A DNA stretch of 64,000 nt, from the NCBI GenBank assembly GCA_020721585.1, contig DYMK01000005.1:62001-126000 (forward strand), given 5' to 3'. Under the pieces are notes generated by a model. That model was not told the DNA's origin. It did no database searches and was given only the letters and a program-made list of their open reading frames with translations. This document shows positions 36,943-46,616 of this stretch, one piece after another. How positions within the stretch are numbered: position 1 is the first letter of the stretch; each line of letters begins with the position of its first letter. Source of the DNA: Sulfuricurvum sp. Its GTDB lineage: Bacteria; Campylobacterota; Campylobacteria; Campylobacterales; Sulfurimonadaceae. The position numbers and the translations under genes were made by a program.

Positions 36943-38265
36943 TTATAAATTAAATCCACGTTCACCGTGTACTGATTCGTCAAGACCCATGCTCTCTTCT
37001 TCTTCATTCACACGTGATCCGCCCGTTAAAGCCATAGCGATATAATACACTACAACCGTACCAATCAAGGTAAATGCGCCAACAATTGCAACCGATTGGA
37101 ATTGAACAACGACTTGTCCCATACGATCGCCCGCATCTTTAAGGGGGCCTGCCCAAAGAAGTGCTTTATCACTCACTGCGAAGATACCGGTTGCAATCGC
37201 ACCCCAAAGACCCGCAAGGAAGTGAACCCCAAACGCATCCAAAGAGTCATCGTAACCCAATTTTTTCTTCATTACCATTACACCAAAGAACGCGATCATC
37301 GCACCCATGATACCGATGATAAAGGCACCCTCAACCAAAACAAACCCAGCAGCAGGGGTAATAGCAACCAATCCTGCAATCGCACCGGAAGCGGCACCCA
37401 ACAAGGTCGCTTTTTTGAAGACCATATACTCTAAGGCAATCCACGTAATCGTCGCAACCGCTGCAGCAATCGTAGTCGATAACATCGCAACACCCGCAAT
37501 CGCATTAGCACCAAACGCAGAACCCGCATTAAAGCCATACCAACCAAACCAAAGCATACCTGCACCTACGGCAGTCAATACAACACTTGCAGGTTTCATC
37601 GCTGTTTTAGGATAACCAACACGTTTACCGACCAATAGCGCAAGGATAAGACCCGCCAAACCGCCGTTCATATGAACAACTGTACCACCCGCAAAGTCAA
37701 GCGCACCTAAGTTAAAGAGGTATCCACCACCCCATACCATATGGGCAATTGGAGCATAAACAACGACCGTCCAAAGGGCAACGAAAACCATCCATGTCGA
37801 AAATTTCAAACGCTCAATCACTGAACCAGACGCGATGGCTACGGTAATAGCGGCAAATGTCCCTTGGAACACAACAAAGACGTATTTAGGATAGAGTTGT
37901 CCCAATTCAACACTGGTGAAATCATTCCATTTGATACCATTAAGCATTACATTGCCAAAACCACCAATAATTTGGTTCATTGACCCATCCGCGGTTCCAA
38001 ACGCAATGGAAAACCCTACGATAATCCAAACGATAAATCCAACCGCAAATGCACCAAAGACCATCGCATACGTATTAAGGATATTTTTAGCACGGGTCAT
38101 CCCGCCATAAAACAGTGCCAAACCAATCGGTGTCATCAACATAACTAAGGCAGTTGAGATCAACATCCACGCCGTGTCTCCTGAGTTAAGCACGGGTGCT
38201 GCAGCTGCGGCTGTACCATCTGCCAATGCCAACAGTGGCAAAAGCAATAACATGAATTTCTTCAT
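36943..38265 (-). CDS. amtB: Ammonium transporter with signal peptide
   Basis: A 440-residue Amt protein. The start ATG 38265 (MKKFMLLLLPLLALADG) follows AAGGAGAAACGACG and gives an N-terminal signal-like helix, as in E. coli AmtB. About eleven transmembrane helices follow. Conserved parts: LFYGGMTRAKN, DFAGGTVVHMNGGLAGL with the pore histidine region, WFGWYGFNAGSAFGAN, and DAFGVHFLAGLWG. It imports ammonium under limitation and works with glnK, cotranscribed after it. Confidence 0.95.
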   Translation of the reverse strand: MKKFMLLLLPLLALADGTAAAAAPVLNSGDTAWMLISTALVMLMTPIGLALFYGGMTRAKNILNTYAMVFGAFAVGFIVWIIVGFSIAFGTADGSMNQIIGGFGNVMLNGIKWNDFTSVELGQLYPKYVFVVFQGTFAAITVAIASGSVIERLKFSTWMVFVALWTVVVYAPIAHMVWGGGYLFNLGALDFAGGTVVHMNGGLAGLILALLVGKRVGYPKTAMKPASVVLTAVGAGMLWFGWYGFNAGSAFGANAIAGVAMLSTTIAAAVATITWIALEYMVFKKATLLGAASGAIAGLVAITPAAGFVLVEGAFIIGIMGAMIAFFGVMVMKKKLGYDDSLDAFGVHFLAGLWGAIATGIFAVSDKALLWAGPLKDAGDRMGQVVVQFQSVAIVGAFTLIGTVVVYYIAMALTGGSRVNEEEESMGLDESVHGERGFNL

Positions 38266-38302
38266 CGTCGTTTCTCCTTTTTTTTGTCTAACTTCAAACA
38301 CA

Positions 38303-38357
38303 ATTCTACAAAAATAACAAAGATTAATAATCATATCTATGCCTAAATTTTAATCAT
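38303..38357 (-). promoter_or_regulatory. amtB-glnK promoter with palindromic operator
   Basis: On the minus strand a motif ATTAAAATTTAGG (38354-38342) is followed by exactly 33 bp and a -10-like TAGAAT (38308-38303). The same motif and spacing occur before the second amt gene. No good -35 exists, which fits a promoter needing an activator. Confidence 0.55.
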
Positions 38358-38430
38358 TGTAGTGCTTCATTGGTTATAGGTATCCATGCGTTCATAGTGC
38401 GTTAAGGTGTCCTAGTTAATTGTGTGTTAT

Positions 38431-39348
38431 TTACGAAAACCACCCAAAAAGGGTGGGGATCATGCACGCTACCGCAAAAAAAAGTACCGAAGTGACCAAT
38501 ACCCCCACTGTGACATGACGTACCGAGCATCCATACAAGGAAGCAAGATTGACATTTGCTACTGCTAAGGGGACAAGAAACGCCAAAAAGACCATCTCTT
38601 TGATCACCAACGGGAGGGTCATGGTGTATAACACCCCAAAAGCGATAAGGGGTACGAGTATAAATTTGGCAAACGTTATCCACAGAGTCAAACGAAGCTT
38701 GAGATGGGTAATTTTGATTCCATACAGATAAATCCCCAACAACACCAGCTGAATGGTCATCGACGCATACGCCCCCATCATCAGGGTCTTATCGACCGTA
38801 GCACTGGGGTGATAGCCGTTTAGATTCAATGCAATTGCCACAGAGGCTGCCCATAAAACAGGGAGTTTAAGAATATTCATCAGCGAATCGCGAACGCTAA
38901 ATTCCCCTCGGGAATAGTAAAAAACCCCAAAGGTATAGACCACGAAGACGTTGACCAAATTGATCAACGTCAAATACGCCACACTCCCCTCGCCAAACAA
39001 CGTAATCCCCAAAGGGATACCCAAATTTCCCGTATTCCCAATGAGTGCGGCAACCGTAGCAATCGAACGCTCTTTTATGTCATCGGCAAACAATCCTCGG
39101 GCAAGGGGGATCATGATAAGTAATGCGATAAGGGTAATGACACAATACAGCGCGGGGGCAAGGAGGAGTTGGGTATCGATGGGGCGTTTTAAGAGTCCCC
39201 AAAAGGTAAGAAAAATTTGGAGAAAATAGACACTCAATAGCACTAAGGTTTTGTCGTCTATTTTTTCTTTGAACGCCCACTTGGCACCAAATCCCACCCC
39301 AATAAAGAGGTAAATCCCCGCAAGGGAGAGAAAGGTTTCAAGGTTCAT
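38431..39348 (-). CDS. AEC-family permease (auxin efflux carrier type)
   Basis: A 305-residue membrane protein with about ten transmembrane helices in two halves. The family region ALIGNTGNLGIPLGITLFGE and the C-terminal LVPLAVANVNLASLYGCSVRHVT match the AEC (MdcF/YfdV) permeases. Substrates of bacterial members are mostly organic acids such as malonate or malate; the substrate here is unknown. It starts six bases after the second amt stop, so it is part of that nitrogen-controlled unit. Confidence 0.85.
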   Translation of the reverse strand: MNLETFLSLAGIYLFIGVGFGAKWAFKEKIDDKTLVLLSVYFLQIFLTFWGLLKRPIDTQLLLAPALYCVITLIALLIMIPLARGLFADDIKERSIATVAALIGNTGNLGIPLGITLFGEGSVAYLTLINLVNVFVVYTFGVFYYSRGEFSVRDSLMNILKLPVLWAASVAIALNLNGYHPSATVDKTLMMGAYASMTIQLVLLGIYLYGIKITHLKLRLTLWITFAKFILVPLIAFGVLYTMTLPLVIKEMVFLAFLVPLAVANVNLASLYGCSVRHVTVGVLVTSVLFFAVACMIPTLFGWFS

Positions 39349-39354
39349 GTGAGG

Positions 39355-40533
39355 TTAAATGGCACGTTTGAATTCTGGGTAGGCTTCCAATCCGCATTCG
39401 CTCACATCCAGCCCTTGCATCTGATCTTCATCACTGGCACGGAAAGGGAAAACTTTATTGATCAGATAAATAATGACATAGGAGATCGTAAACACAAAGA
39501 CCGCGATTTCCGCCACCCCTTTGAGCTGATTCATAAAAGTGACATTATGTGCAGGATCACTGGCAAAAATACCTACTGCTAACGTCCCCCAAATACCATT
39601 AATAAGATGCACTGACAATGCCCCAACCGGATCATCAATACGCACTTTATCAAACAAAGGAACCGCAAAAACGACCAATGCCCCGCCAATAAGACCGACC
39701 ATAATGGAATCGTACAGTGTAAACAAATGCGCCCCTGCGGTAATGGCGACCAATCCCCCTAATGCCCCATTGAGAATCATCGTAATATCAAACAGTTTAT
39801 ACCGAATATAGATGATAATCCCTGCGATAATTGCCCCTGATAACCCTGCGACGTTGGTATTAAAGATGGTCAAGGCAACGCTATTGGCAGCCTCTTTGGT
39901 CGCGATGCTTCCGACCGATCCGCCATTGAACCCAAACCATCCAATCCACAATAACATGGCACCCAGTACTACCAATGGGATATTTGAGGCGGGAATAACC
40001 CGAATGTGATTCCCTGCATAACGCCCTTTTCGGGATCCAATAATCAAAATAGCGGCCAGCAAGGCCCATCCTCCTGTGGAGTGGATCACCGTCGAGCCTG
40101 CTAAATCGACCATATTAATATCCAATAGGGTATCTTTGAACCAATCACTTCCCCACGTAATATTGACCGCTGTAGGATAGATAAAGCCCCCCATGACAAT
40201 GGTAAAAAGGCTCAAGGGGAGAAGTCGCGCCCGTTCACCAACCCCTCCACTCATAATGTTGATCGCTTTGCCCACAAATGCCATTTGGAACATAAAAAAT
40301 GCCCATTTACTCATGGTCTCATTGTGCAACTCCCCAAACGCAAGGGTATACCCAATAAGAATGAATGCCATAGAGGCGACCGCATAAATCATTACATTGA
40401 CCGTTAAAACACTCGAAACATTCTTGGTGCGCACCAAGCCTGCTTCCAACATAGCAAACCCTGGTACCATAAGAATAATTAACGTAATGGCAAAGAGGGT
40501 GAACAGGGTATTAATTACATAAGCTGTATCCAT
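39355..40533 (-). CDS. amt: Second ammonium transporter, without signal peptide
   Basis: A 392-residue Amt protein distinct from the amtB at 36943-38265. It begins directly with a transmembrane helix (MDTAYVINTLFTLFAITLII). Conserved parts: PGFAMLEAGLVRTKN, DLAGSTVIHSTGGWALLAA, WIGWFGFNGGSVG and DDPVGALSVHLINGIWG. The two paralogues differ considerably. No PII gene is next to this copy; an AEC permease follows. The shared operator suggests common nitrogen control. Confidence 0.93.
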   Translation of the reverse strand: MDTAYVINTLFTLFAITLIILMVPGFAMLEAGLVRTKNVSSVLTVNVMIYAVASMAFILIGYTLAFGELHNETMSKWAFFMFQMAFVGKAINIMSGGVGERARLLPLSLFTIVMGGFIYPTAVNITWGSDWFKDTLLDINMVDLAGSTVIHSTGGWALLAAILIIGSRKGRYAGNHIRVIPASNIPLVVLGAMLLWIGWFGFNGGSVGSIATKEAANSVALTIFNTNVAGLSGAIIAGIIIYIRYKLFDITMILNGALGGLVAITAGAHLFTLYDSIMVGLIGGALVVFAVPLFDKVRIDDPVGALSVHLINGIWGTLAVGIFASDPAHNVTFMNQLKGVAEIAVFVFTISYVIIYLINKVFPFRASDEDQMQGLDVSECGLEAYPEFKRAI

Positions 40534-40567
40534 AACACTACACCTTTGATGGGGGATAAAGGTGTAT

Positions 40568-40622
40568 ATTATAGTGGCAATTTTGTGAAATGAAGCGGAA
40601 AGCGTGATTAAATTTTAATCAC
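40568..40622 (-). promoter_or_regulatory. amt promoter with 19-bp palindromic operator
   Basis: GTGATTAAATTTTAATCAC (40604-40622) is a perfect palindrome around one central base. Reading toward amt, its core ATTAAAATTTAAT is followed by 33 bp and a consensus -10 TATAAT (40573-40568). The site would be centred near -52. Confidence 0.65.
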
Positions 40623-40649
40623 TAAGCGTTATTTTTTGCACTCTCTTGT

Positions 40650-40973
40650 TTAATGTTTGAACAAAAACCCAAATTTAAGCAGCAATTCTTTGACTTTGGG
40701 GGAAATATCCCCTTGAAATTCCATCCACCCCTCTTTGTAGGTTCCGCCGCACGCCAAGGATTTTTTTAAAGAGGAGAGGGTTTTTTGGGCATCTTCTTCG
40801 CTGAGGCTAAATGAACCTACTAACGTAACGATCTTCCCTTTGCGTTTTTCTTTTTTGAAGGTTAAGCGGTGGGCGGAAGGATCCAATAGGTTAAGGGAGG
40901 GGATAGCTTTGTCGGTTTGGAGTGTCCATCCCTCCCCCCATGATGCGCCAAAATCGAGGGTCATTTTAGCCAC
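40650..40973 (-). CDS. SUI1/YciH-family translation factor
   Basis: A 107-residue protein with a SUI1 (eIF1-like) domain: RKGKIVTLVGSFSLSEEDAQ, then SLKKSLACGGTYKEGWMEFQGD and VKELLLKFGF. The bacterial relative YciH discriminates against improper initiation complexes, much as eIF1 does. Its start overlaps the end of the DUF5718-like gene by eight bases, so the two are coupled. Confidence 0.88.
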   Translation of the reverse strand: MAKMTLDFGASWGEGWTLQTDKAIPSLNLLDPSAHRLTFKKEKRKGKIVTLVGSFSLSEEDAQKTLSSLKKSLACGGTYKEGWMEFQGDISPKVKELLLKFGFLFKH

Positions 40974-41799
40974 GAACGACCTTTTGGCGTAAGTAACTCA
41001 TCTTCTCGGTGGTGAAATTACCCTCTTGCGCCATTCTGACCATGGTTTCTGGGGTATAGAGGGTACCATCGTAGGCAACGACGATAATCTCATCCCCTTC
41101 GTGGACAAAGTTGGTTTCCCCAAAGGGGGTATAGCGGGTTGCCCCGATGCTAATAATGACATTTTGAGGGGAGTGGGCATCACGAATATACGCTCCTATG
41201 GCTTCAAGGGGTCCTTGGTCGATTTGGGTATTGATCTGATTTTTGATCCATGCTAACAATTGGGTATAAAAATAGCTATACCCCAAAAGTTCTACATCCT
41301 CACCATAGGCAACCACTTCCCCCTCACGTCGCACAAACGAGGCGATACGGTAGGTGTCCATAATGCCACCGTTTTCAAAACGATCGATAGGGATGAGATT
41401 TTGGCTAATCCCTTTGGAAGAAGCACCCCAATTTTTTTTATGACTGATCTTCGCTGCCCCCTCTTTACGGAGGGAACAGTCATTATAGGCACCAAAAAAG
41501 GTGGGTTGGATATGGGTTACTTTTCCCTCGTCATCATACGTAAGGGTACATACTAGGGCAACCTCAGGTTCAGGCTGGACATTGCACGATTCAAGGGGGA
41601 GGATAATGGTCGTATGACTGAGGGGATAAACACCCAATTGCCCCGTGCGTTGGGGGATATAAAAAGGGAACATCCCCTTAGGTCCATTGGGGTCTTGGGT
41701 AATTACGTCTTTGAAATCGGCACTTTCACCTGCTTGCTCAAGATGGAGGGCAAAATTACCCGCGATCCCAAGACCTATATACGATGTGTAATCATTCAT
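40966..41799 (-). CDS. DUF5718-like protein (FAA-hydrolase-like fold suspected)
   Basis: A 277-residue soluble protein that recurs in Campylobacterota. I recognise the overall type (DUF5718) but no function. The region EPEVALVCTLTYDDEG and the C-terminal YTPFGETNFVHEGDEIIVVAYDG recall the metal-binding E-x-E and the barrel end of fumarylacetoacetate hydrolases, but the match is loose. Upstream of it lies a palindromic repeat. It is coupled to a SUI1-type factor. Confidence 0.65.
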   Translation of the reverse strand: MNDYTSYIGLGIAGNFALHLEQAGESADFKDVITQDPNGPKGMFPFYIPQRTGQLGVYPLSHTTIILPLESCNVQPEPEVALVCTLTYDDEGKVTHIQPTFFGAYNDCSLRKEGAAKISHKKNWGASSKGISQNLIPIDRFENGGIMDTYRIASFVRREGEVVAYGEDVELLGYSYFYTQLLAWIKNQINTQIDQGPLEAIGAYIRDAHSPQNVIISIGATRYTPFGETNFVHEGDEIIVVAYDGTLYTPETMVRMAQEGNFTTEKMSYLRQKVVRG

Positions 41800-41831
41800 G
41801 TTGTGTCCCTTTCTCGTCGTTCCCTTATTCC

Positions 41832-41885
41832 GTTATCCTGAATGTAATTCAGGATCTTGAGATTGCGGATCACGTCCGCAATGAC
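41832..41885. repeat. Modular palindromic repeat, two-hairpin type
   Basis: Hairpins ATCCTGAA/TTCAGGAT (41835-41855) and ATTGCGGA/TCCGCAAT (41862-41882). It is the reverse complement of the element at 11744-11796, with small changes confined mainly to the loops; the stems are kept. It lies between the ABC-F gene and the DUF5718-like gene. Confidence 0.8.
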
Positions 41886-41893
41886 AAACAAAC

Positions 41894-43498
41894 TTATAAT
41901 GTACCGCTCGCTTTTGCTTCGGCAAACTCTTCATACGTTCCTGTAAAGTCGGTGTAGCTTCCATCAGCGTGCAATTCGATGACACGACTGGCAAACGCAT
42001 CAAGCAATTCACGGTCATGACTCACACAAATAACATTTCCCTCAAAATTGTACAAGGCTTCGCCCAGTGCCACAATCGCTTCAAGGTCAAGGTGGTTGGT
42101 TGGTTCATCGAGAACGAGGAAATTCCCCCCCTCCAACATCATCTTGGAGAGCATCATACGGTGCTTTTCCCCTCCGCTGATTTTTTCAACACTTTTCTCT
42201 TGCTGTTCTCCATTAAAAAGCATTCGCCCCAAACAGTTGCGAATCTCTGAAATTTCCCGTTTAGGATCATACCCCCGTAACCAATCGTAGAGGGTTCCTG
42301 TCCCTTTGATCTTATCGGCGGTATCTTGGGGAAAATAGCTAGGTTCGATGGTCGCGCCCCATTTGACACTCCCTTCTGAAGGGGTAATCTCCTCCATGAG
42401 AATTTTGCAAAGGGTTGTTTTACCTACCCCATTGGCACCAATGACGGCAATTTTTTCATTGGGAGCAATTTTTAAATTGATGGAGTGTAAGACGTTTAAC
42501 TCACCATAGTTATGGGAAATATCCACCACTTCGAGAGCTTCATCACCCATTTGACGTTTGGCTTTGAACACGATACTGGGGTCACGACGCGATGAGGGTT
42601 TAATGTCTTCAATGGTCAATTTATCCAATTGTTTTTGACGAGAAGTCGCTTGTTTTGCTTTGGACGCATTGGCAGAGAATCGGCGGACGAACGCTTCGAG
42701 CTGCTCTTTTTCTTTTACTTTTTTATCGCGATCCAGTTGCGCTTGGTTTGCCATAACGGTTGAAGCAAGGTACCAATCGTCATACGTCCCTGTGAATTCA
42801 CGAATTTTTTGGAAATCGACATCCAAAATATTGGTCACAACGGCGTTGATAAAGTGACGGTCATGGGAGATGATGACTAAGGTTCCCTCGTGACGTTGCA
42901 GTTCGCGCTCCAACCATCCGATTGTTTCGATATCAAGGTTATTGGTCGGCTCATCGAGGAACAAAACATCGGGTTTTGGGTACAACACTTGCGCCAATAA
43001 CACTTTAAATTTTTCCGAAGAGGGGAGGCTTGACATCAAATTGTGATGATTTTCTGCTGCAATCCCGACATTCTCCAAAATTTTTGCAATTTGAACATCG
43101 TATTCATAAGTAGGATCTTCTTCGACTGAAATCATCTCTAGCTCTGCTAATCGGTCGTTGACCTTATCGTCTTCAAAATCACCCGTAGCGTAAAGAATTT
43201 CTTTCTCTTTAATTGCATCAAAAAGGCGTTTGTTTCCCCACAATACCGCATCGGCGATGGTGAAATCTTCAAAGGCAAATTGATTTTGTCCCAAAATTCC
43301 CACTTTGAGACCCGGTTCAATGGAAATATCCCCCTCGTACTCTTTAATCTCTCCACTAAGAATTTTCAAAAAAGTGGTTTTCCCCGCACCATTGGCTCCG
43401 ATGAGACCATATCGTTTGTGACGGTCAAGTTTAAGATTGATCCCCTCAAATAAAATTCGACTTCCAAAACGCATTGTTAATTTTGTGACTTGTACCAT
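41894..43498 (-). CDS. ABC-F family ATPase (YbiT-like)
   Basis: A 534-residue soluble protein with two ABC domains and no membrane part. Walker A motifs GANGAGKTT and GANGVGKTT, Walker B with EPTNNLD and EPTNHLD. The second signature is normal (ISGGEKHRM), while the first reads LPSSEKFKVLLAQ, a variant common in the YbiT branch. The linker of about 80 charged residues (P-site tRNA interaction motif) is present. ABC-F proteins act on ribosomes, clearing stalls or guarding against drugs. Which role applies is not shown. Confidence 0.92.
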   Translation of the reverse strand: MVQVTKLTMRFGSRILFEGINLKLDRHKRYGLIGANGAGKTTFLKILSGEIKEYEGDISIEPGLKVGILGQNQFAFEDFTIADAVLWGNKRLFDAIKEKEILYATGDFEDDKVNDRLAELEMISVEEDPTYEYDVQIAKILENVGIAAENHHNLMSSLPSSEKFKVLLAQVLYPKPDVLFLDEPTNNLDIETIGWLERELQRHEGTLVIISHDRHFINAVVTNILDVDFQKIREFTGTYDDWYLASTVMANQAQLDRDKKVKEKEQLEAFVRRFSANASKAKQATSRQKQLDKLTIEDIKPSSRRDPSIVFKAKRQMGDEALEVVDISHNYGELNVLHSINLKIAPNEKIAVIGANGVGKTTLCKILMEEITPSEGSVKWGATIEPSYFPQDTADKIKGTGTLYDWLRGYDPKREISEIRNCLGRMLFNGEQQEKSVEKISGGEKHRMMLSKMMLEGGNFLVLDEPTNHLDLEAIVALGEALYNFEGNVICVSHDRELLDAFASRVIELHADGSYTDFTGTYEEFAEAKASGTL

Positions 43499-43681
43499 AA
43501 TAAAAATTTCTGCCTTATGCTTGTGATAATGGCACGATTATAGCCAAGCACAGATAAGAAGATGCTTTTAGCTTCTCTCCTTTCCTCTCCCCATTTTTTA
43601 ACATTAGCCTAAGATTTTAGCAGATAAAATAACCTTAAGGATTATGCTGGTTATAGTTCGATTTTTCTCACGGAGCACAAT

Positions 43682-43963
43682 GTGACACAAATTTATGTCG
43701 GGAATATTCCCTACGGAAAAAATGAAAATGATCTTAAAGATCTTTTCGGACAATACGGAGCGGTGAATTCAGTTAAGTTCGTTAATGATAAAGAGACAGG
43801 CCGTTTTCGTGGTTTCGGTTTCGTTGAAATGGTAAACAAAGACGAAGCGAATAAAGCAATTACCGCACTTGAAAACAGTGATTTTGGTGGACGAACCCTT
43901 CGTGTGAACGAAGCGCGTGAGCGTGCTCCACGACCTCCACGTGAGCGTAACAATAACTGGTAA
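43682..43963 (+). CDS. RRM-domain RNA-binding protein
   Basis: A 93-residue protein with one RNA recognition motif: RNP2 IYVGNI and RNP1 RGFGFVEM, then a basic, arginine- and proline-rich tail. Start is GTG 43682 with CGGAG seven bases upstream; ATG 43680 is followed at once by a stop. Similar small RRM proteins in bacteria are often cold-induced or bind mRNAs. A hairpin terminator follows. Confidence 0.93.
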   Translation: MTQIYVGNIPYGKNENDLKDLFGQYGAVNSVKFVNDKETGRFRGFGFVEMVNKDEANKAITALENSDFGGRTLRVNEARERAPRPPRERNNNW

Positions 43964-43972
43964 GTACCACTG

Positions 43973-44000
43973 ACCATCTCGTATTTCGGGATGGTTTCTC
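43973..44000 (+). terminator. Terminator-like hairpin after the RRM gene
   Basis: ACCATCTCG (43973-43981) pairs with CGGGATGGT (43987-43995, one G-T pair), followed by TTCTCCTCTTT. Confidence 0.55.
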
Positions 44001-44065
44001 CTCTTTAGTGCCGTATATTTTCTACCTTTTTTATCCATCTTGTTTTATTTTAGGAAACTATTAGC

Positions 44066-44269
44066 ATGACTTTTACCTTAACTGATGACTATATCGAACT
44101 TTTTAAATTATTAAAAGTATTAGACCTTGTAGACTCTGGCGGACAAGCAAAATTTCTGATTGAAGAGGGTCATGTACGGCGTAATGGTGAGGTCGAAACC
44201 CGTAAGCGGGCTAAAATACGTACCGGAGATACCATCCAGATCGTGGATGTTACTATTGTGGTGAATTGA
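44066..44269 (+). CDS. S4-like RNA-binding protein (YbcJ type)
   Basis: A 67-residue protein consisting of a single S4-like domain: LLKVLDLVDSGGQAKFLIEEGHVRRNGEVETRKRAKIRTGD is the typical alpha-L RNA-binding motif. The family is small and probably binds structured rRNA. It follows the RRM gene but has its own ATTTTAGGAAAC ribosome site. Confidence 0.88.
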   Translation: MTFTLTDDYIELFKLLKVLDLVDSGGQAKFLIEEGHVRRNGEVETRKRAKIRTGDTIQIVDVTIVVN

Positions 44270-44335
44270 TTATTAATAGAGTTTTAACTATAATTCTCAA
44301 AACACCCAACAGTAGTAAAAAAGGTTTAATAACGT

Positions 44336-45646
44336 ATGAAAAATAAAAAAGTGATGCTGATGGGATTTGTGAGCGCACTTATGCTTAGTGTTCTCCTTTC
44401 CCCCTCTTTGGTTGCCAAAAGTGATACTTCCCAAGAAGAAGAATCTTCCCGTCTACAGTCATTGGCTAAGTTTACTAAGGTCCTTGGTATTGTTGAGGAA
44501 TATAATGTTGATAGTTTGGGGGTTGATCAACTGATTGATAAATCGTTGCAAGGGCTTTTGTCAAATTTAGATGCCCACTCGAATTTTTTGGACAAAAAAA
44601 GTTTTGATTCCCTTAAAAGTCAAACCGATGGGGAGTTTGGTGGATTAGGCATTACGGTGGGGATGCGGGATAATGCGTTGACCGTTATCTCCCCTATTGA
44701 GGGAACCCCTGCGGATAAAGCGGGGATTAAATCGGGAGATATTATCCTTAAAGTGAATAATAAATCCACGTTAGGGATGGCGATTGATGATGCCGTTGTC
44801 CTTATGCGCGGTGTCCCCAAAACCCCCGTTGATCTAACCATCGTCCGAAAAGGGGAGGCTGAACCCCTAAAATTCCATATTATTCGTCAAATTATTACCG
44901 TTGAGTCGGTCTATACCCGTATGATTGATACCAATATTTTGTACATTCGTGTGACGAGTTTTGATAAAAAAGTGGCTAATGATGTAAAAGTTGCATTGCA
45001 AAAATACGCCCCAAAAAGCAAAGGTATTATCCTTGATTTGCGTAATAACCCCGGTGGATTACTCGAACAAGCGGTCGAATTGACCGATTTATTTGTGACC
45101 AAAGGGGTAATCGTCTCCCAAAAAGGGCGGAATAAAAATGATGATACGGTTTACAGTGCGACAGGTAAAGCGATGATGCCCGATATTCCGTTGGTCGTTT
45201 TGGTCAATGAAGGATCTGCCAGTGCTTCGGAGATTGTCAGTGGTGCTATGCAAGATCTCAAACGAGGGATCATTGTGGGGACGAAAACCTTTGGTAAAGG
45301 GTCGGTGCAAGTGGTAATGCCCATTAGTGAGACAGAGGGGATTAAACTCACCATCGCCCGTTATTATCTCCCCAGTGGTCGAACCATTCAAGCTGTTGGC
45401 GTCATTCCCGATGTCGAAGTGGATGAGGGGGAGATTAAAAAACATGACAATAAATTTAACATTAAAGAAGCCGACCTCAAAAAGCATCTCGAAAGCGAAT
45501 TGGAAAAAACTACGGGGATGGTGGATGTGACCGAAGCCAATGCTACGAATAAAACCATTATTACCAAAGAACAACTTAGCAAAGATATTCAACTCAAAGA
45601 GGGTGTGGGTATCCTTAAAGCACTTATTATCAGTAAAGGAAAATAG
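44336..45646 (+). CDS. ctpA: C-terminal processing protease (S41 family)
   Basis: A 436-residue periplasmic protease with a signal peptide (about 1-27, ending LVAKS). The PDZ domain ([11 protein letters not shown] to [10 protein letters not shown]) precedes the catalytic domain. Its Ser lies in [14 protein letters not shown] and its Lys in [10 protein letters not shown]. Typical end: [14 protein letters not shown] and GVIPDVEV. It trims C termini of exported proteins and, in relatives, peptidoglycan hydrolases. A TATAAT at 44289-44294 is a likely -10. purC begins two bases after its stop, so it leads a mixed operon with purine genes. Confidence 0.93.
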   Translation: MKNKKVMLMGFVSALMLSVLLSPSLVAKSDTSQEEESSRLQSLAKFTKVLGIVEEYNVDSLGVDQLIDKSLQGLLSNLDAHSNFLDKKSFDSLKSQTDGEFGGLGITVGMRDNALTVISPIEGTPADKAGIKSGDIILKVNNKSTLGMAIDDAVVLMRGVPKTPVDLTIVRKGEAEPLKFHIIRQIITVESVYTRMIDTNILYIRVTSFDKKVANDVKVALQKYAPKSKGIILDLRNNPGGLLEQAVELTDLFVTKGVIVSQKGRNKNDDTVYSATGKAMMPDIPLVVLVNEGSASASEIVSGAMQDLKRGIIVGTKTFGKGSVQVVMPISETEGIKLTIARYYLPSGRTIQAVGVIPDVEVDEGEIKKHDNKFNIKEADLKKHLESELEKTTGMVDVTEANATNKTIITKEQLSKDIQLKEGVGILKALIISKGK

Positions 45647-45648
45647 TC

Positions 45649-46359
45649 ATGGAAAAACGGGAATTAATTTATGAGGGGAAGGCTAAGCGCCTTTTTAATA
45701 CCGACGATGTTAATGTGGTGATCGCAGAATTTAAAGATGATTTAACAGCGTTTAATGGGGCTAAAAAAGATAGCGAAGCGGGTAAAGGGGCGTTGAATAA
45801 TAAAATTTCAACGGAACTGTTTAAAATGTTAGCAAACGAAGGGGTAGAATCCCATTTTGTTGCCATGCTCGATGATAATCATATGGTGTGTAAAAAAGTG
45901 GACATTATTATGATCGAAGTCATCGTTCGTAATGTTGCTACAGGGAGTTTGAGCAAAAATTTGGGTATTCCTGATGGAAAAATTCTCCCTTTTACACTGG
46001 TAGAGTTTGACTATAAAAATGATGCGCTTGGGGATCCAAAACTCAATGATCAACATTGTCTTATTTTGGAATTGGTCAAAAATGAAGCTGAATTGGATCA
46101 ATTACGCTCCATGGCACGTCATATCAATGACATTTTACGCCCCTATTTCCATGCACGTGGACTCAATTTGGTCGATTTTAAACTCGAATTTGGACGAGAT
46201 TCGGAGGGTAAAATTATTCTTGCCGATGAGATCAGCCCCGATAATTGCCGTTTTTGGGATTTAGAGACCGGTGAAAAAATGGATAAAGATCGTTTTCGTC
46301 AAGGGATGGGGGGACTTAAAGTTGCCTATGAAGAAGTGTTAAAAAGAATTTTGAACTAA
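45649..46359 (+). CDS. purC: SAICAR synthetase
   Basis: PurC of 236 residues, joining CAIR with aspartate using ATP in purine synthesis. The family starts with [15 protein letters not shown] and has [28 protein letters not shown]-type (here [18 protein letters not shown]) and [11 protein letters not shown] with [14 protein letters not shown]. Length is standard. It heads purC-purS-purQ. Confidence 0.97.
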   Translation: MEKRELIYEGKAKRLFNTDDVNVVIAEFKDDLTAFNGAKKDSEAGKGALNNKISTELFKMLANEGVESHFVAMLDDNHMVCKKVDIIMIEVIVRNVATGSLSKNLGIPDGKILPFTLVEFDYKNDALGDPKLNDQHCLILELVKNEAELDQLRSMARHINDILRPYFHARGLNLVDFKLEFGRDSEGKIILADEISPDNCRFWDLETGEKMDKDRFRQGMGGLKVAYEEVLKRILN

Positions 46360-46373
46360 GTATAAGGAAGAGC

Positions 46374-46616
46374 ATGAAAGCGATTGTGAATGTATTTTTA
46401 AAAAATGGTGTCCTTGACTCTCAAGGGAAAGCGGTGTTGCACGCCCTCTCTCATCATGGCTTTGAAAGTGTTACCGATGTTCGAGTAGGGAAGCAAATCA
46501 TTGTTGAGATGGATGAAACCGATTCTGTTGTAGCGCAAGAGAAAGTGTCCCATATGTGCGAAGAGTTATTAGCCAATATGGTTATTGAAGAGTATGCGAT
46601 TGAGATTGTGGCATGA
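46374..46616 (+). CDS. purS: FGAM synthase subunit PurS
   Basis: PurS of 80 residues, the small dimeric partner that lets PurQ and PurL assemble into the formylglycinamidine ribonucleotide synthase. Pattern VFLKNGVLDSQGKAVLHALSHHGF and CEELLANMVIEEYAIEI are typical. AAGGAAGAGC precedes the start, and the stop overlaps purQ by four bases. purL is not in the window. Confidence 0.94.
   Translation: MKAIVNVFLKNGVLDSQGKAVLHALSHHGFESVTDVRVGKQIIVEMDETDSVVAQEKVSHMCEELLANMVIEEYAIEIVA

Noticed and set aside
39355-40533. Second Amt gene as a decayed duplicate
   Set aside because: The frame is intact with all conserved Amt motifs and its own promoter and operator, so it should be active.
44911-45592. 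Minus-strand open frames opposite ctpA
   Set aside because: ctpA is complete with all catalytic motifs; the opposite frames have no protein-like features.
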